The notes under the pieces: model-generated
What the model was told of the DNA's origin: nothing
Seen by the model: only the letters and a program-made list of their open reading frames with translations
Databases searched by the model: none
Position numbers and translations under genes: made by a program
Assembly (NCBI GenBank): GCA_011374625.1
Contig: DRPN01000030.1
Location: 1-48,728, forward strand
From: Bacteroidota bacterium
GTDB taxonomy: Bacteria > Bacteroidota > Bacteroidia > Bacteroidales > VadinHA17
Direction: 5' to 3'
DNA: 48,728 nucleotides
Shown here: positions 35,523 through 44,003 of the stretch, in pieces
How positions within the stretch are numbered: position 1 is the stretch's first letter
Layout: each line of letters opens with the position of its first letter

Positions 35523-35591
35523 TCCCCGGATGACTGGGAATGTCCGCTTTGTGGGGTAGGCAAAGAAGTTTTCGAACCGGTGGAAAATTAA
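35523..35591 (+). pseudogene. Rubredoxin C-terminal fragment
   Basis: The last 22 codons of an open frame read [20 protein letters not shown], the second CxxCG half of a rubredoxin. The frame upstream (from 35373) has no first CxxC and does not look like rubredoxin. The gene has lost its front half and cannot bind iron with four Cys. The rest of the gap 35295-35651 holds no gene. Confidence 0.65.
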
Positions 35592-35651
35592 GATAGTAAA
35601 AAGTGTCTGTAATTAAATAAGTTTAAAAGCTTCTCTTCCAAGTTAAGTTAG

Positions 35652-37124
35652 TTAACTTCCGGATACAGGTATTTTTTTCAGGATATCCACGAGCAATTGC
35701 CAAAACCTGTAGGTGCTTTCAATATCAAGTTTTTCTTGCGGGGTATGGGCTCCGCGTATGGTAGGACCGAAAGAGATCATGTCCATATCCGGATATTTTT
35801 CCAGAAACAGACCGCATTCCAGTCCTGCATGAATCGCTTTCACTGCCGGGTCTTCATGAAAAAGTTCGCGATAGGCTTTTTCGGTAATATTTAAAATGAG
35901 CGATTCAGGGTTGGGAGTCCAGCCCGGGTATTCATCTCCGAAAGTGATCTCGGCACCTGCCAGCCGGAATATGCTGGCCACCGTTTCGGCCATAACCTTT
36001 TTTTCCGATTCCAGAGAGCTACGCTGGCTGGTATTCACCTCGATCTTACCGGCATCAACTCGTACCAGTGCAAGATTGGTGGAAGTCTGCACCAGTCCGG
36101 GGATGGTCTTACTCCAGCTAAATACCCCGTGCCAGCATCCGTACAGGGAAAGCAGCAGCTGCTCTTGTTTTCCGGCAGGGATTATATCGGCAGGTTTTTT
36201 CGTTTCATGTAACCCGATCTTCATTTCCGGGTCGGTATGCTTATATTCCTCTCTGACCGTATCACGAAATACCTCAAACGATGCAATCAAATCTTCCTTT
36301 CTGCTTTCGTGGATGGTAAACACGGCTTCTGCTTCCGGAGGTATGGCATTACGCAGGGTACCCCCGGTAAGACAGGAAAGGTGTATATTATATTCCTGCG
36401 TGGCGGACCACAAAAAACGAGCTGCCAGCTTGATGGCATTGGCATGTCCTTTGTCTATCTCATCCCCTGAATGACCTCCCGAAAGGCCCTTGATGTCAAG
36501 ACGGTAAGGTATGGCATTTTCAGGTACCGGCTCATGAAAAACATGAAAGACAGCAGAGGTATCCTGACCTCCTGCACAGCCGATAAACAACTCACCTTCG
36601 TCTTCCGAATCCAGGTTGATCAGTATTTTTCCTTTCAGCCATCCCTTGGGCAGGTTTTTAGCGCCGGTCATCCCTGATTCTTCATCTACGGTGAAGAGAG
36701 CTTCCAGTGGACCATACTGAATATCTTCCGCATCCAGTACCGCCAGGGCTGCTGCTACTCCTATACCATCATCGGCACCCAGGGTCGTTCCTTTGGTCTT
36801 TACCCAATTGCCTTCCACATAAGCAGGGATGGGATCTTTCCCGAAATCAAAGTCCAGCGAAGGCTCTTTGGCCGGGACCATATCCATGTGACTTTGCAAT
36901 ACTACAGGGATCCTGTCTTCATACCCGGGAGTAGCAGGTTTTCGTATCAATACATTCCCGACTCCGTCCACCAGGGTTTCCAGGTTCCGTTCTCTCCCGA
37001 ACTGCACCAGATACTCCCTGATTTTATCTTCTCTCTCTGAGGGTCTCGGTATTTTCAGTATTTCATCAAAATACTTCCAGACCGGAATAGGATATTTATT
37101 TTGTAATTCACTAACACTTATCAT
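35652..37124 (-). CDS. pepD: Aminoacyl-histidine dipeptidase (cytosol non-specific dipeptidase, M20)
   Basis: This 490-residue metallopeptidase has LQSHMDMVPAKEP (metal His-Asp), TTLGADDGIGVAAALA (bridging Asp), TVDEESGMTGA (catalytic Glu) and the late HAGLECGLF. It hydrolyses a broad range of dipeptides in the cytoplasm. It is divergent from the isocitrate dehydrogenase gene; a TACATTTG box (37161-37168, minus) serves as its likely -7 element. Confidence 0.93.
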   Translation of the reverse strand: MISVSELQNKYPIPVWKYFDEILKIPRPSEREDKIREYLVQFGRERNLETLVDGVGNVLIRKPATPGYEDRIPVVLQSHMDMVPAKEPSLDFDFGKDPIPAYVEGNWVKTKGTTLGADDGIGVAAALAVLDAEDIQYGPLEALFTVDEESGMTGAKNLPKGWLKGKILINLDSEDEGELFIGCAGGQDTSAVFHVFHEPVPENAIPYRLDIKGLSGGHSGDEIDKGHANAIKLAARFLWSATQEYNIHLSCLTGGTLRNAIPPEAEAVFTIHESRKEDLIASFEVFRDTVREEYKHTDPEMKIGLHETKKPADIIPAGKQEQLLLSLYGCWHGVFSWSKTIPGLVQTSTNLALVRVDAGKIEVNTSQRSSLESEKKVMAETVASIFRLAGAEITFGDEYPGWTPNPESLILNITEKAYRELFHEDPAVKAIHAGLECGLFLEKYPDMDMISFGPTIRGAHTPQEKLDIESTYRFWQLLVDILKKIPVSGS

Positions 37125-37160
37125 TTTATTGTATTAAGACATATTATCCGTAGAAAAACA

Positions 37161-37168
37161 CAAATGTA
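37161..37168 (-). promoter_or_regulatory. -7 element of pepD
   Basis: The minus-strand TACATTTG matches TAnnTTTG, about 37 bp before the pepD ATG. Confidence 0.45.
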
Positions 37169-37269
37169 AGTAATTCTTAAATTTTTGAATATATGTTTAG
37201 AAACAGTATTTCATGATACTTTTTCTTACTATTTTTATCTTTCCGTTAACCATAAAACCATGATTTATT

Positions 37270-38463
37270 ATGCCAGGACACACAATCGTTACCATGCCCG
37301 GCGACGGTATCGGCCGGATTGTTTTGAATGAAAGCCTGCGGGTATTGGATGCCGCCGGTTTTAGCGCAGAATATGTGCATGCGGATATAGGTTGGGAATT
37401 CTGGAAAAAAGAAGGAAATCCCTTGCCACAGCGTACGGTAGACCTTATCCGCAAGTATAAAACCGGATTATTCGGAGCCATCACTTCCAAACCCAAAGAA
37501 GAAGCAGCCAACGAACTCAATCCGGAATTGCGTGATAAGGGCTATGTTTATTCCAGTCCCATTGTAGGGTTGCGTCAGCTTTTTAACCTTGACGTCTCCA
37601 TACGTCCCTGCAAAACGTATAAAGGGAATCCTTTAAACTTTATTCGTCGCGGAAAAAACGGGGCTATTGAAGAGCCGGAGGTGGATGTGGTCATTTTCCG
37701 GCAGAATACCGAGGGGCTTTACTCGGGGGTGGAATGGACCAACCCGCCCGACAAGGTGTATGAAGCGTTTCTTACCCATCCCAGATTCAAGAAGAATTTC
37801 GGGCAGGTCCCCCGTGAAGAATTATCCATATCAACGCGTATATATACATACAAGGCCACACGCCGCATTCTGGAGGCTGCCTTCCGGTATGCCCGGAATA
37901 ACGGATACCGTTCCGTCACATTAGCTGAAAAGCCCAATGTGATCCGCGAAACCTCCGGCATGATGTACCGGCTGGCCAGGGAAATACAGGCGGGGCAGTA
38001 TCCTGACATAGAACTGTGGAATACCAATATAGATGCCCAGATGATGTGGCTTACAAAAAACCCCGAGCATTACGGGGTGATCGTGGCAGGCAATATGTTC
38101 GGAGACATTGTCTCGGATGGTTTTGCCGGATTAATTGGCGGGCTTGGTTTTGCCTGCAGTGCCCAGTTCAATGACGAAGGGATCGGCATCTTCGAACCCA
38201 CGCATGGCTCGGCTCCCAAATATGCAGGGTATCCTGTTTCTATCGTCAATCCCATCGCCATGATTGAGTCGGCTTGTATGATGCTGGATTTTCTCGGAGA
38301 GAAAGAGACCGCTACACGTATCCGTAAAGCCATTGCCACGGTAATCGCCGAGGGGAAAGTGCGTACTTACGACATGCTGAAACTTTCCGGGAGCCCTGCC
38401 GTGATTAACCGGGGAGCTGCTTCCACACAGCAGATGACCGATGCGATCATTGAGAAGTTATAA
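37270..38463 (+). CDS. Isocitrate/isopropylmalate dehydrogenase family, probable isocitrate dehydrogenase
   Basis: This 397-residue enzyme has MPGDGIGRIVLNESLRVLDA, TEGLYSGVEW, metal-site MFGDIVSD and the coenzyme loop EPTHGSAPKYAG. The NADP-preferring lysine/tyrosine motif is not evident, so NAD use is plausible. It makes 2-oxoglutarate, the substrate of KorAB in this window. An isopropylmalate role is less likely because leu genes are absent. It forms an operon with the HD protein 33 bp downstream. Confidence 0.85.
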   Translation: MPGHTIVTMPGDGIGRIVLNESLRVLDAAGFSAEYVHADIGWEFWKKEGNPLPQRTVDLIRKYKTGLFGAITSKPKEEAANELNPELRDKGYVYSSPIVGLRQLFNLDVSIRPCKTYKGNPLNFIRRGKNGAIEEPEVDVVIFRQNTEGLYSGVEWTNPPDKVYEAFLTHPRFKKNFGQVPREELSISTRIYTYKATRRILEAAFRYARNNGYRSVTLAEKPNVIRETSGMMYRLAREIQAGQYPDIELWNTNIDAQMMWLTKNPEHYGVIVAGNMFGDIVSDGFAGLIGGLGFACSAQFNDEGIGIFEPTHGSAPKYAGYPVSIVNPIAMIESACMMLDFLGEKETATRIRKAIATVIAEGKVRTYDMLKLSGSPAVINRGAASTQQMTDAIIEKL

Positions 38464-38496
38464 TGAGTGGAAACAAGAAACAGATAATTACAAATC

Positions 38497-39048
38497 ATGA
38501 AGCCTGAAGATGTAGTTTATAAGTTGTGGCCGGAACTGGAGTGGATCAGTGACGAAACATTGCGGGAGAAGACGGCGGAGGTATGGCGCCGGGCCTTGTC
38601 ACGCAGTGTGCTTACTCCGGAAGATCTTTACAGAATCCCTTTTACCCTGTTGGCCGGACCTGATCTGAAGGTCAGTTTCATGGACCATAAAAGATGTGTG
38701 GTACATATTGCCCGCGAGAGTGGCGCGAAAATGAATGAATTTTTCGGAGAAGACCTGCCTGTAAACATGGATGTTTTAATCTCCGGTGCCATTCTCGCCG
38801 ACGTGGGAAAACTGCTGGAATATGAACTGGATGAAAAGGGAAGAGCCATACAGGGCAGCTACGGCAGGTATCTGCGGCATCCTTTTTCGGGTGTTTCACT
38901 TGCAGAAGAATGCGGGATCCCGCCGGAGGTGTGCCATATCATTGCTGCCCATGCCGCCGAAGGAGATCTGGTGAAGAGATCTACAGAAGCTTATGTCGTA
39001 CATCATGCAGATTTTATGACGTTTCTGCCCTTTAAAAACAAGAGTTGA
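38497..39048 (+). CDS. HD-domain protein with altered HD motif
   Basis: This 183-residue protein has an HD-type arrangement: a first metal His region (CVVHIAR), then ILADVGKLLEYE where the usual HD is AD, later RHPFSG and AAHAAEG, and a final HHADFM. The first His of the paired HD is replaced by Ala, so full phosphohydrolase activity is uncertain. Substrate unknown. It follows the isocitrate dehydrogenase gene by 33 bp. Confidence 0.75.
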   Translation: MKPEDVVYKLWPELEWISDETLREKTAEVWRRALSRSVLTPEDLYRIPFTLLAGPDLKVSFMDHKRCVVHIARESGAKMNEFFGEDLPVNMDVLISGAILADVGKLLEYELDEKGRAIQGSYGRYLRHPFSGVSLAEECGIPPEVCHIIAAHAAEGDLVKRSTEAYVVHHADFMTFLPFKNKS

Positions 39049-39302
39049 AGAAAATATGGTCATGCGCTCACTGTGTTCGCTGTCATGCAATGGATATTTG
39101 TTCGCTTTGCGAACGTAATTAGGTCTTCACTTCGTTCAGATCGAAATTAGTCACTTCATAACGAAATTTTTTATCACGCTCATCAATATCGCATGCGAAG
39201 CCAACTAATTTTCATCTATTTTGCAGCATTCGGCTGCTAATTTCGCAGAGATGAACCATGGAAGCATCGTCGGTCCCGGCAACCTGAAGATTTTCGGCTT
39301 TA
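39049..39302. repeat. Short palindromic repeat region
   Basis: The gap holds several short inverted elements, such as TTCGCTTTGCGAA near 39100 and GCAGCATTCGGCTGC near 39224, and two imperfect direct copies of a GAAGTGA...CTAATT unit on the minus strand. No gene is seen. It is not a copy of the four-member repeat elsewhere in the window. Confidence 0.4.
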
Positions 39303-40649
39303 TCAGCGGGATGATCCTGACCCGCTGAATTTTATCCAGTCTATTTCAAGAAGATCATCTCCTGTAACAATGAAAGTGAGCCATAAGGCATGTAAGCCTT
39401 TCACTGCTTCAACATGACAGTGGTACTCGTGCCAGCCATTATCTTTCTCTCTTGCCGGAATATTTAATGTTCCCAACTTTTTTCCCCAGGGCTCTCCCGT
39501 GGCAATAAAGATCTTTGCTCTTCTTTTCCCGGGCTTCACCCGCGCAGTGAAAGTCCTGCAATCCTTATTGAAATCAAAGTACTTATAAGCCACCTGATCA
39601 CCGTTACGGATACCTCCAAGCTCTTCTTTCCCTTCAGCTGAAGACGTTATTCTCACGTTTCCCCGCATCAGGCAGGCTCTTTCCGCCTCAATGCGACTGC
39701 AGGGATTCAGCGGCGGACCGACTCCCTGGGAAGTCATTTCCACCTCATTGATGGAGCCGTCTTCATTAAAATGAATGGGTTCGACACATATCTTGCGCAT
39801 CATTTTACTGTCATGCGTCGATCTGTGGTAAAAAACATACCATTGTCCTTTGTACTCCACCAGCGAACCATGGTTATTCCAGTTGCCCGGATCGCAATGG
39901 TCATTGTCAATGATCACTCCCCGATAAGTGAATGGGCCCATGGGGGAACGGCTCGTAGCATATCCCAGGCAGGTGGGCATCCCGGCACGTTCAATATCCG
40001 CATAAATAAAATAATAGATACCTTTTCGCTTGATCATATACCCTCCCTCATGGAAATGATGCTCTTCTTCCGTCAAAAGATCTTCCACAATCGTTGTGGT
40101 GTCAATTCCGGTCATGTCGGGTTTTAGCTTTGCGATCTTCGCATGGAACTGCCCCCAGATATAATATCCCTGGCCATCGTCATCGATAAACACACAGGGA
40201 TCAATTTCCTCGATGCCTCCTGCCTCAATTTTCTGTCCGTGCAGAAAAGGTCCCACGGGAGTATCAGCATAGGCTACGCCTTCGGCAGCCTCAGGGTTCG
40301 GCTGACAGTAATAAAGATAATACTTTCCGTCTTTGCAGGCACAGTCGGGAGCAAAGAGCAGATCATCGTTATACGAGACTTGATCTTGATCTCCGGGGCC
40401 TGCAGAGGCAAAGATATCCTTGACTATCTCCCAGTGAATCATATCGGAGGTTACAAGCACATGATATTTCCGGGAACAATAATAACGGGCACTCTCATCC
40501 ACCGAGCCGTAAACATACAACTTCCCGTTTCTCCACACATGAGCCGAGGGGTCAGCCATATATATCCTTTCCGGCACAATGGGATTCTGTGCCTGCATGA
40601 CAAAGACGAACGACACTCCCGTGAAAAGAAGAAATATCTTGCGGTTCAT
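39303..40649 (-). CDS. GH43 family glycosidase with CBM6-like domain
   Basis: This 448-residue secreted protein has a signal peptide (residues 1-20). The five-bladed GH43 domain has D33 (ADPS), D150 (EIDPCVF) and E201 (HFHEGG), the expected base, pKa-modulating and acid residues. The C-terminal 130 residues resemble CBM6, with a beta jelly roll starting at SRIEAERACLM and ending LLEIDWIKFSG. Likely arabinofuranosidase or xylosidase activity on plant polysaccharide. It follows the S9 peptidase gene by 20 bp and is probably co-transcribed. Confidence 0.92.
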   Translation of the reverse strand: MNRKIFLLFTGVSFVFVMQAQNPIVPERIYMADPSAHVWRNGKLYVYGSVDESARYYCSRKYHVLVTSDMIHWEIVKDIFASAGPGDQDQVSYNDDLLFAPDCACKDGKYYLYYCQPNPEAAEGVAYADTPVGPFLHGQKIEAGGIEEIDPCVFIDDDGQGYYIWGQFHAKIAKLKPDMTGIDTTTIVEDLLTEEEHHFHEGGYMIKRKGIYYFIYADIERAGMPTCLGYATSRSPMGPFTYRGVIIDNDHCDPGNWNNHGSLVEYKGQWYVFYHRSTHDSKMMRKICVEPIHFNEDGSINEVEMTSQGVGPPLNPCSRIEAERACLMRGNVRITSSAEGKEELGGIRNGDQVAYKYFDFNKDCRTFTARVKPGKRRAKIFIATGEPWGKKLGTLNIPAREKDNGWHEYHCHVEAVKGLHALWLTFIVTGDDLLEIDWIKFSGSGSSR

Positions 40650-40669
40650 GAATAAAAGATTGATGTTTA

Positions 40670-43540
40670 TTACTTCTCCGGCACCAGTTCATACCCGTCT
40701 GTCTTTCCCTTTTCCACCGCCGGGATACCTTTAATCATCCATACAGGAGCCGGTTTGTCCTTCAGGTAATGATCGTAGAACTGCATCACACGGATGGAGA
40801 GATCTTTTTCATCGGCACGCCGGGTCAGGTTGTGGTCTTCATTATTGTATTCCAATAGCCAGACCGGTTTGTTCAGTCGTCGCAAAGCCACGAAAAATTC
40901 TATACCCTGATACCATGGAACGGCTCCGTCCTTGTCGTTGTGCATGATTAACAACGGTGTATGTATTTTCGGTACAAAGAAAATAGGAGAATTCTCAATG
41001 AAAAGCAATGGTTTTTCCCACAAAGTTCCTCCGATACGGCTCTGTGTTTGCTCATATTGGAACATACGGCTCATACCTGTGCCCCACCGGATCCCTCCGT
41101 AAGCCGAAGTCATGTTTGACACCGGAGCTCCCGAAAAAGCACACCTGAACATGTCGGTCTGCGTCACCAGATAAGCGATCTGATACCCTCCCCAGCTCTG
41201 ACCATTCATAGCCATACGGTCTCTGTCGATAAAAGGATACCTTTCCACCATCGCCTGCGTACCACTGACCACCGCTTTATAAACACTCTGACCTGGGTAT
41301 CCGGTCTCATAAGTAATGTCAGGCACAAAGATCAGGTAGCCATTGCTGATATACATGGTACGGTTGATGATCGAGCGGCTGGGGGCAGGAACCCAATGCC
41401 GGTGCAAACCGTCCGAACTACGTTCATAGAAATAAACGATCATAGGGTATTTTCTCTTCGGATCAAAGTCCTCCGGCTTGTATAAAAGACCCTGCAATTT
41501 TTCTCCGTTAAAGGCCCTCCATTGCACCAACTCTACAGACCCCCACAGATAATCTTTCTGCTGGGGGTTGGTCAGGGAAATCTTCCGGGCTTTCTGCAGC
41601 TTCATGTTGCCGGTCCACAGCTCCGGATACTCCTGAAATGTTTCTTTCCGCCAAAATAGTTCATCGGCCTTTTCCGGCTTCATCAGGGATGAATACTGAC
41701 AATCATCCAGCACCAGTTTTTTCGGATCGGCCGCTTTTCCGGCAGAAAGGATATAATATCCTGATTTTTTATTAAACAGATGAAAGGCCTGCAGGTACAG
41801 TTTCTCATCCGGTCCGATGGTCTCCTTTTTCCGATTGAGTTTTTGCCAACGGAAACGGATCTGTTTTTGCCGGCCGTATCCATGCGTCAAACACACCGGT
41901 TTCTCTATCCCGGAAGGATCCACTTGCCATAGATCATACATGTCGTAAAGGATAAAATACCGGTCATGGTCATACCACGCTCCCAACCCATAGGGATGGG
42001 GATCACTGGGAGTATCATGGCGCTCATTGTAAAAAGCCACCGGAAGACTACCGGTCAAATTTATTTCTTTGCCCGTATTGAGATCTTTCGAATACCAGCA
42101 ACTGTCAGCCGTCTGATACCACACCAGGTAGTTCCCTTCCGGAGATAAGGACACCGAGGAAGGAGCTTTGGTCAGCAACTTCTCTTTTACACCCGTTGTC
42201 AGGTTTATCCGGTAAATATCCTGATATCTGTTTGCCTCCCAGGAAATCTGCTTGCGATACGGCAGGTTGGAACGCCCCAGCCCCCAGGGTGCATTACCCT
42301 TCAATGCTACCGACACTTCCGGAACCTTCTTATCCCCCAGTTGCACAAATTTGTTATCCCCCGGGTACCACAAGGCCAACCAGGTCCTTTTCTTCTCTCT
42401 CTCTGCCTGCAGTTTCTGCATAGGCTGCAGATAAGGATCCTTCCAGTTCCAAATATCCACATGATATTTTTCCTCTTCCAGCAAAGTATCCTTAGGCTCT
42501 GGTTTCGGTTTGGGAGCCGTCCCCAAAAAGAGTCGTGAACCGTCTTCCGAAAACCAGGGCTGCCTGTTAATGCTCACACTCCAGCCGTCAGGCATGCCCT
42601 TCGTTAATGTATCTACTACCACTAAGGCCGAATCCTGTCCCGCATGCCAGTAATAAAGATCATATATCTTCGCATCTCCCGTATCGGCCGAATGGAGAAA
42701 CGCCAGCTGATCTCCCTGTTTATCAAGGACTAACTTATCCGAATGAACGGCTTTCCCTTCCCTTTTCAATACCGGACGCTCCTGCCCTGTTTCCGTATTG
42801 AACACATATACAGCAGACTGTTCCAGAGAGTCTTTCTTTTCCATGATAAAGGCAATCCTCTTTCCGCTATTGGAGATCGTCTGGCCGGTTACATTATGAT
42901 ATGTCAGAAACTTGTCCTTCAAAGGATTCGTCACCACCAGATCCGTCCCTTTGGCTTTCTTTATCTCCTTCACCTGTTTATCATACTCCTTTTTTTTCTC
43001 CTGATAAGATTTTTTTGTTTCTTCGGATAAGTTTCTGCCAGCAGTATCCGGTTTCTCAGGACACACCTTTTCTCTTCGGTACCAGAACCATTCGCCGTTT
43101 TCATCTGGCATACCAAAAGAGCGGACCTTTGCAACCCTGATCAATGATTTGTCCTTCAGCAAGACGATCCCCAGAGAATCTTTTGGCATATCCTCCATTT
43201 TCTTTTTATCCCTTTTGGCTTTCCTCACGACCTTGTATTGGGGTTTGATCTTAAATACCAGATAATCCGAGGCAGGAGAGAAACGGGCTCCTGAACCTCT
43301 CGGAAAAGAATCAAGGCTGTGTTTTTTCACATCATACAGATAGAGCCAACCGTCTCCCCGTTGCGGATTGATTTCATAGCTTGCCCACCGGCCGTCACGC
43401 GAAAGCGTGATCCCTTTAATGCTCTTCCACGAATCATAAACATCATGGGTCAGGGGTTTCTTGCCGGATGTCTGTCCGAAAAGATCCAGAACCAATAAAC
43501 TCAAGAGAGCCGGAAATAAAAATATTTTTAAGGATTTCAT
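40670..43540 (-). CDS. S9 family prolyl oligopeptidase-type peptidase
   Basis: This is a secreted protein of about 956 residues (start at MKSLKIFLF; the frame extends to 43564). After a signal peptide (ending LDLFGQ) comes an N-terminal beta-propeller, then the alpha/beta hydrolase domain. The triad is visible as GQSWGGYQ (Ser), DKDGAVPW (Asp) and NNEDHNL (His). It would cleave peptides in the periplasm. It is upstream of the GH43 gene and separated from the tricorn-like gene by a terminator. Confidence 0.93.
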   Translation of the reverse strand: MKSLKIFLFPALLSLLVLDLFGQTSGKKPLTHDVYDSWKSIKGITLSRDGRWASYEINPQRGDGWLYLYDVKKHSLDSFPRGSGARFSPASDYLVFKIKPQYKVVRKAKRDKKKMEDMPKDSLGIVLLKDKSLIRVAKVRSFGMPDENGEWFWYRREKVCPEKPDTAGRNLSEETKKSYQEKKKEYDKQVKEIKKAKGTDLVVTNPLKDKFLTYHNVTGQTISNSGKRIAFIMEKKDSLEQSAVYVFNTETGQERPVLKREGKAVHSDKLVLDKQGDQLAFLHSADTGDAKIYDLYYWHAGQDSALVVVDTLTKGMPDGWSVSINRQPWFSEDGSRLFLGTAPKPKPEPKDTLLEEEKYHVDIWNWKDPYLQPMQKLQAEREKKRTWLALWYPGDNKFVQLGDKKVPEVSVALKGNAPWGLGRSNLPYRKQISWEANRYQDIYRINLTTGVKEKLLTKAPSSVSLSPEGNYLVWYQTADSCWYSKDLNTGKEINLTGSLPVAFYNERHDTPSDPHPYGLGAWYDHDRYFILYDMYDLWQVDPSGIEKPVCLTHGYGRQKQIRFRWQKLNRKKETIGPDEKLYLQAFHLFNKKSGYYILSAGKAADPKKLVLDDCQYSSLMKPEKADELFWRKETFQEYPELWTGNMKLQKARKISLTNPQQKDYLWGSVELVQWRAFNGEKLQGLLYKPEDFDPKRKYPMIVYFYERSSDGLHRHWVPAPSRSIINRTMYISNGYLIFVPDITYETGYPGQSVYKAVVSGTQAMVERYPFIDRDRMAMNGQSWGGYQIAYLVTQTDMFRCAFSGAPVSNMTSAYGGIRWGTGMSRMFQYEQTQSRIGGTLWEKPLLFIENSPIFFVPKIHTPLLIMHNDKDGAVPWYQGIEFFVALRRLNKPVWLLEYNNEDHNLTRRADEKDLSIRVMQFYDHYLKDKPAPVWMIKGIPAVEKGKTDGYELVPEK

Positions 43541-43856
43541 AGAAAGTAGATTAAAAATTTTCATAAAAATATAAAAAATATGTAGGCCTGAAATAAAACA
43601 ATTAACCTCTAACTTTTCTTTTTTTACGTAATGAATTTTATAAAGAACTATATATCAAATATTTATAAAAACATACATATTACGTATATACGTATTATTA
43701 CAAAGTTTCAGAAATCGGATATATGTTATTGTCATTCAAAAATATATATTGCCATATTACATATTTCTAGGAAAAGTTAGAATTTAAAGTTTTTCAAACT
43801 TCAAATTTAGAAAGGATGCACTTTACACACTTTTTGGGATAGTATCCATTAATAAT
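43541..43856. other. AT-rich gap before the terminator
   Basis: No gene seen. It should hold the promoter of the S9-GH43 unit; a TATTTTTT-like -7 lies near 43570 on the minus strand. Confidence 0.35.
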
Positions 43857-43870
43857 TATCTACGTAGATA
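43857..43870. repeat. Palindrome related to the 32055 palindrome
   Basis: TATCTACGTAGATA is a perfect 14-bp palindrome. Its core CTACGTAG is shared with the two units of the 28-bp palindrome at 32055-32082. Confidence 0.5.
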
Positions 43871-43884
43871 CAGTTCACCACTCT

Positions 43885-43922
43885 AAAAAGCAGGGACGCA
43901 AAATATTGTGTCCCTGCTTTTT
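43885..43922 (-). terminator. Bidirectional terminator between tricorn-like and S9 genes
   Basis: AAAAAGCAGGGAC (43885-43897) and GTCCCTGCTTTTT (43910-43922) form a perfect 13-bp stem with a 12-nt loop and T-runs on both strands. It ends the tricorn-like gene transcript. Confidence 0.85.
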
Positions 43923-44003
43923 ACCTGCTTACCTCTGTAGCCTTTTATCACTACAACTTTTGCGAGGATATTGGCGACGGAGAAGAAATTCTTCTTTGTT
44001 CTC

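Noticed and set aside
39049-39302. Fifth copy of the dispersed repeat
   Set aside because: It has similar words (GCTCACTGTGTTCGCTG), but the core order and hairpins do not match.
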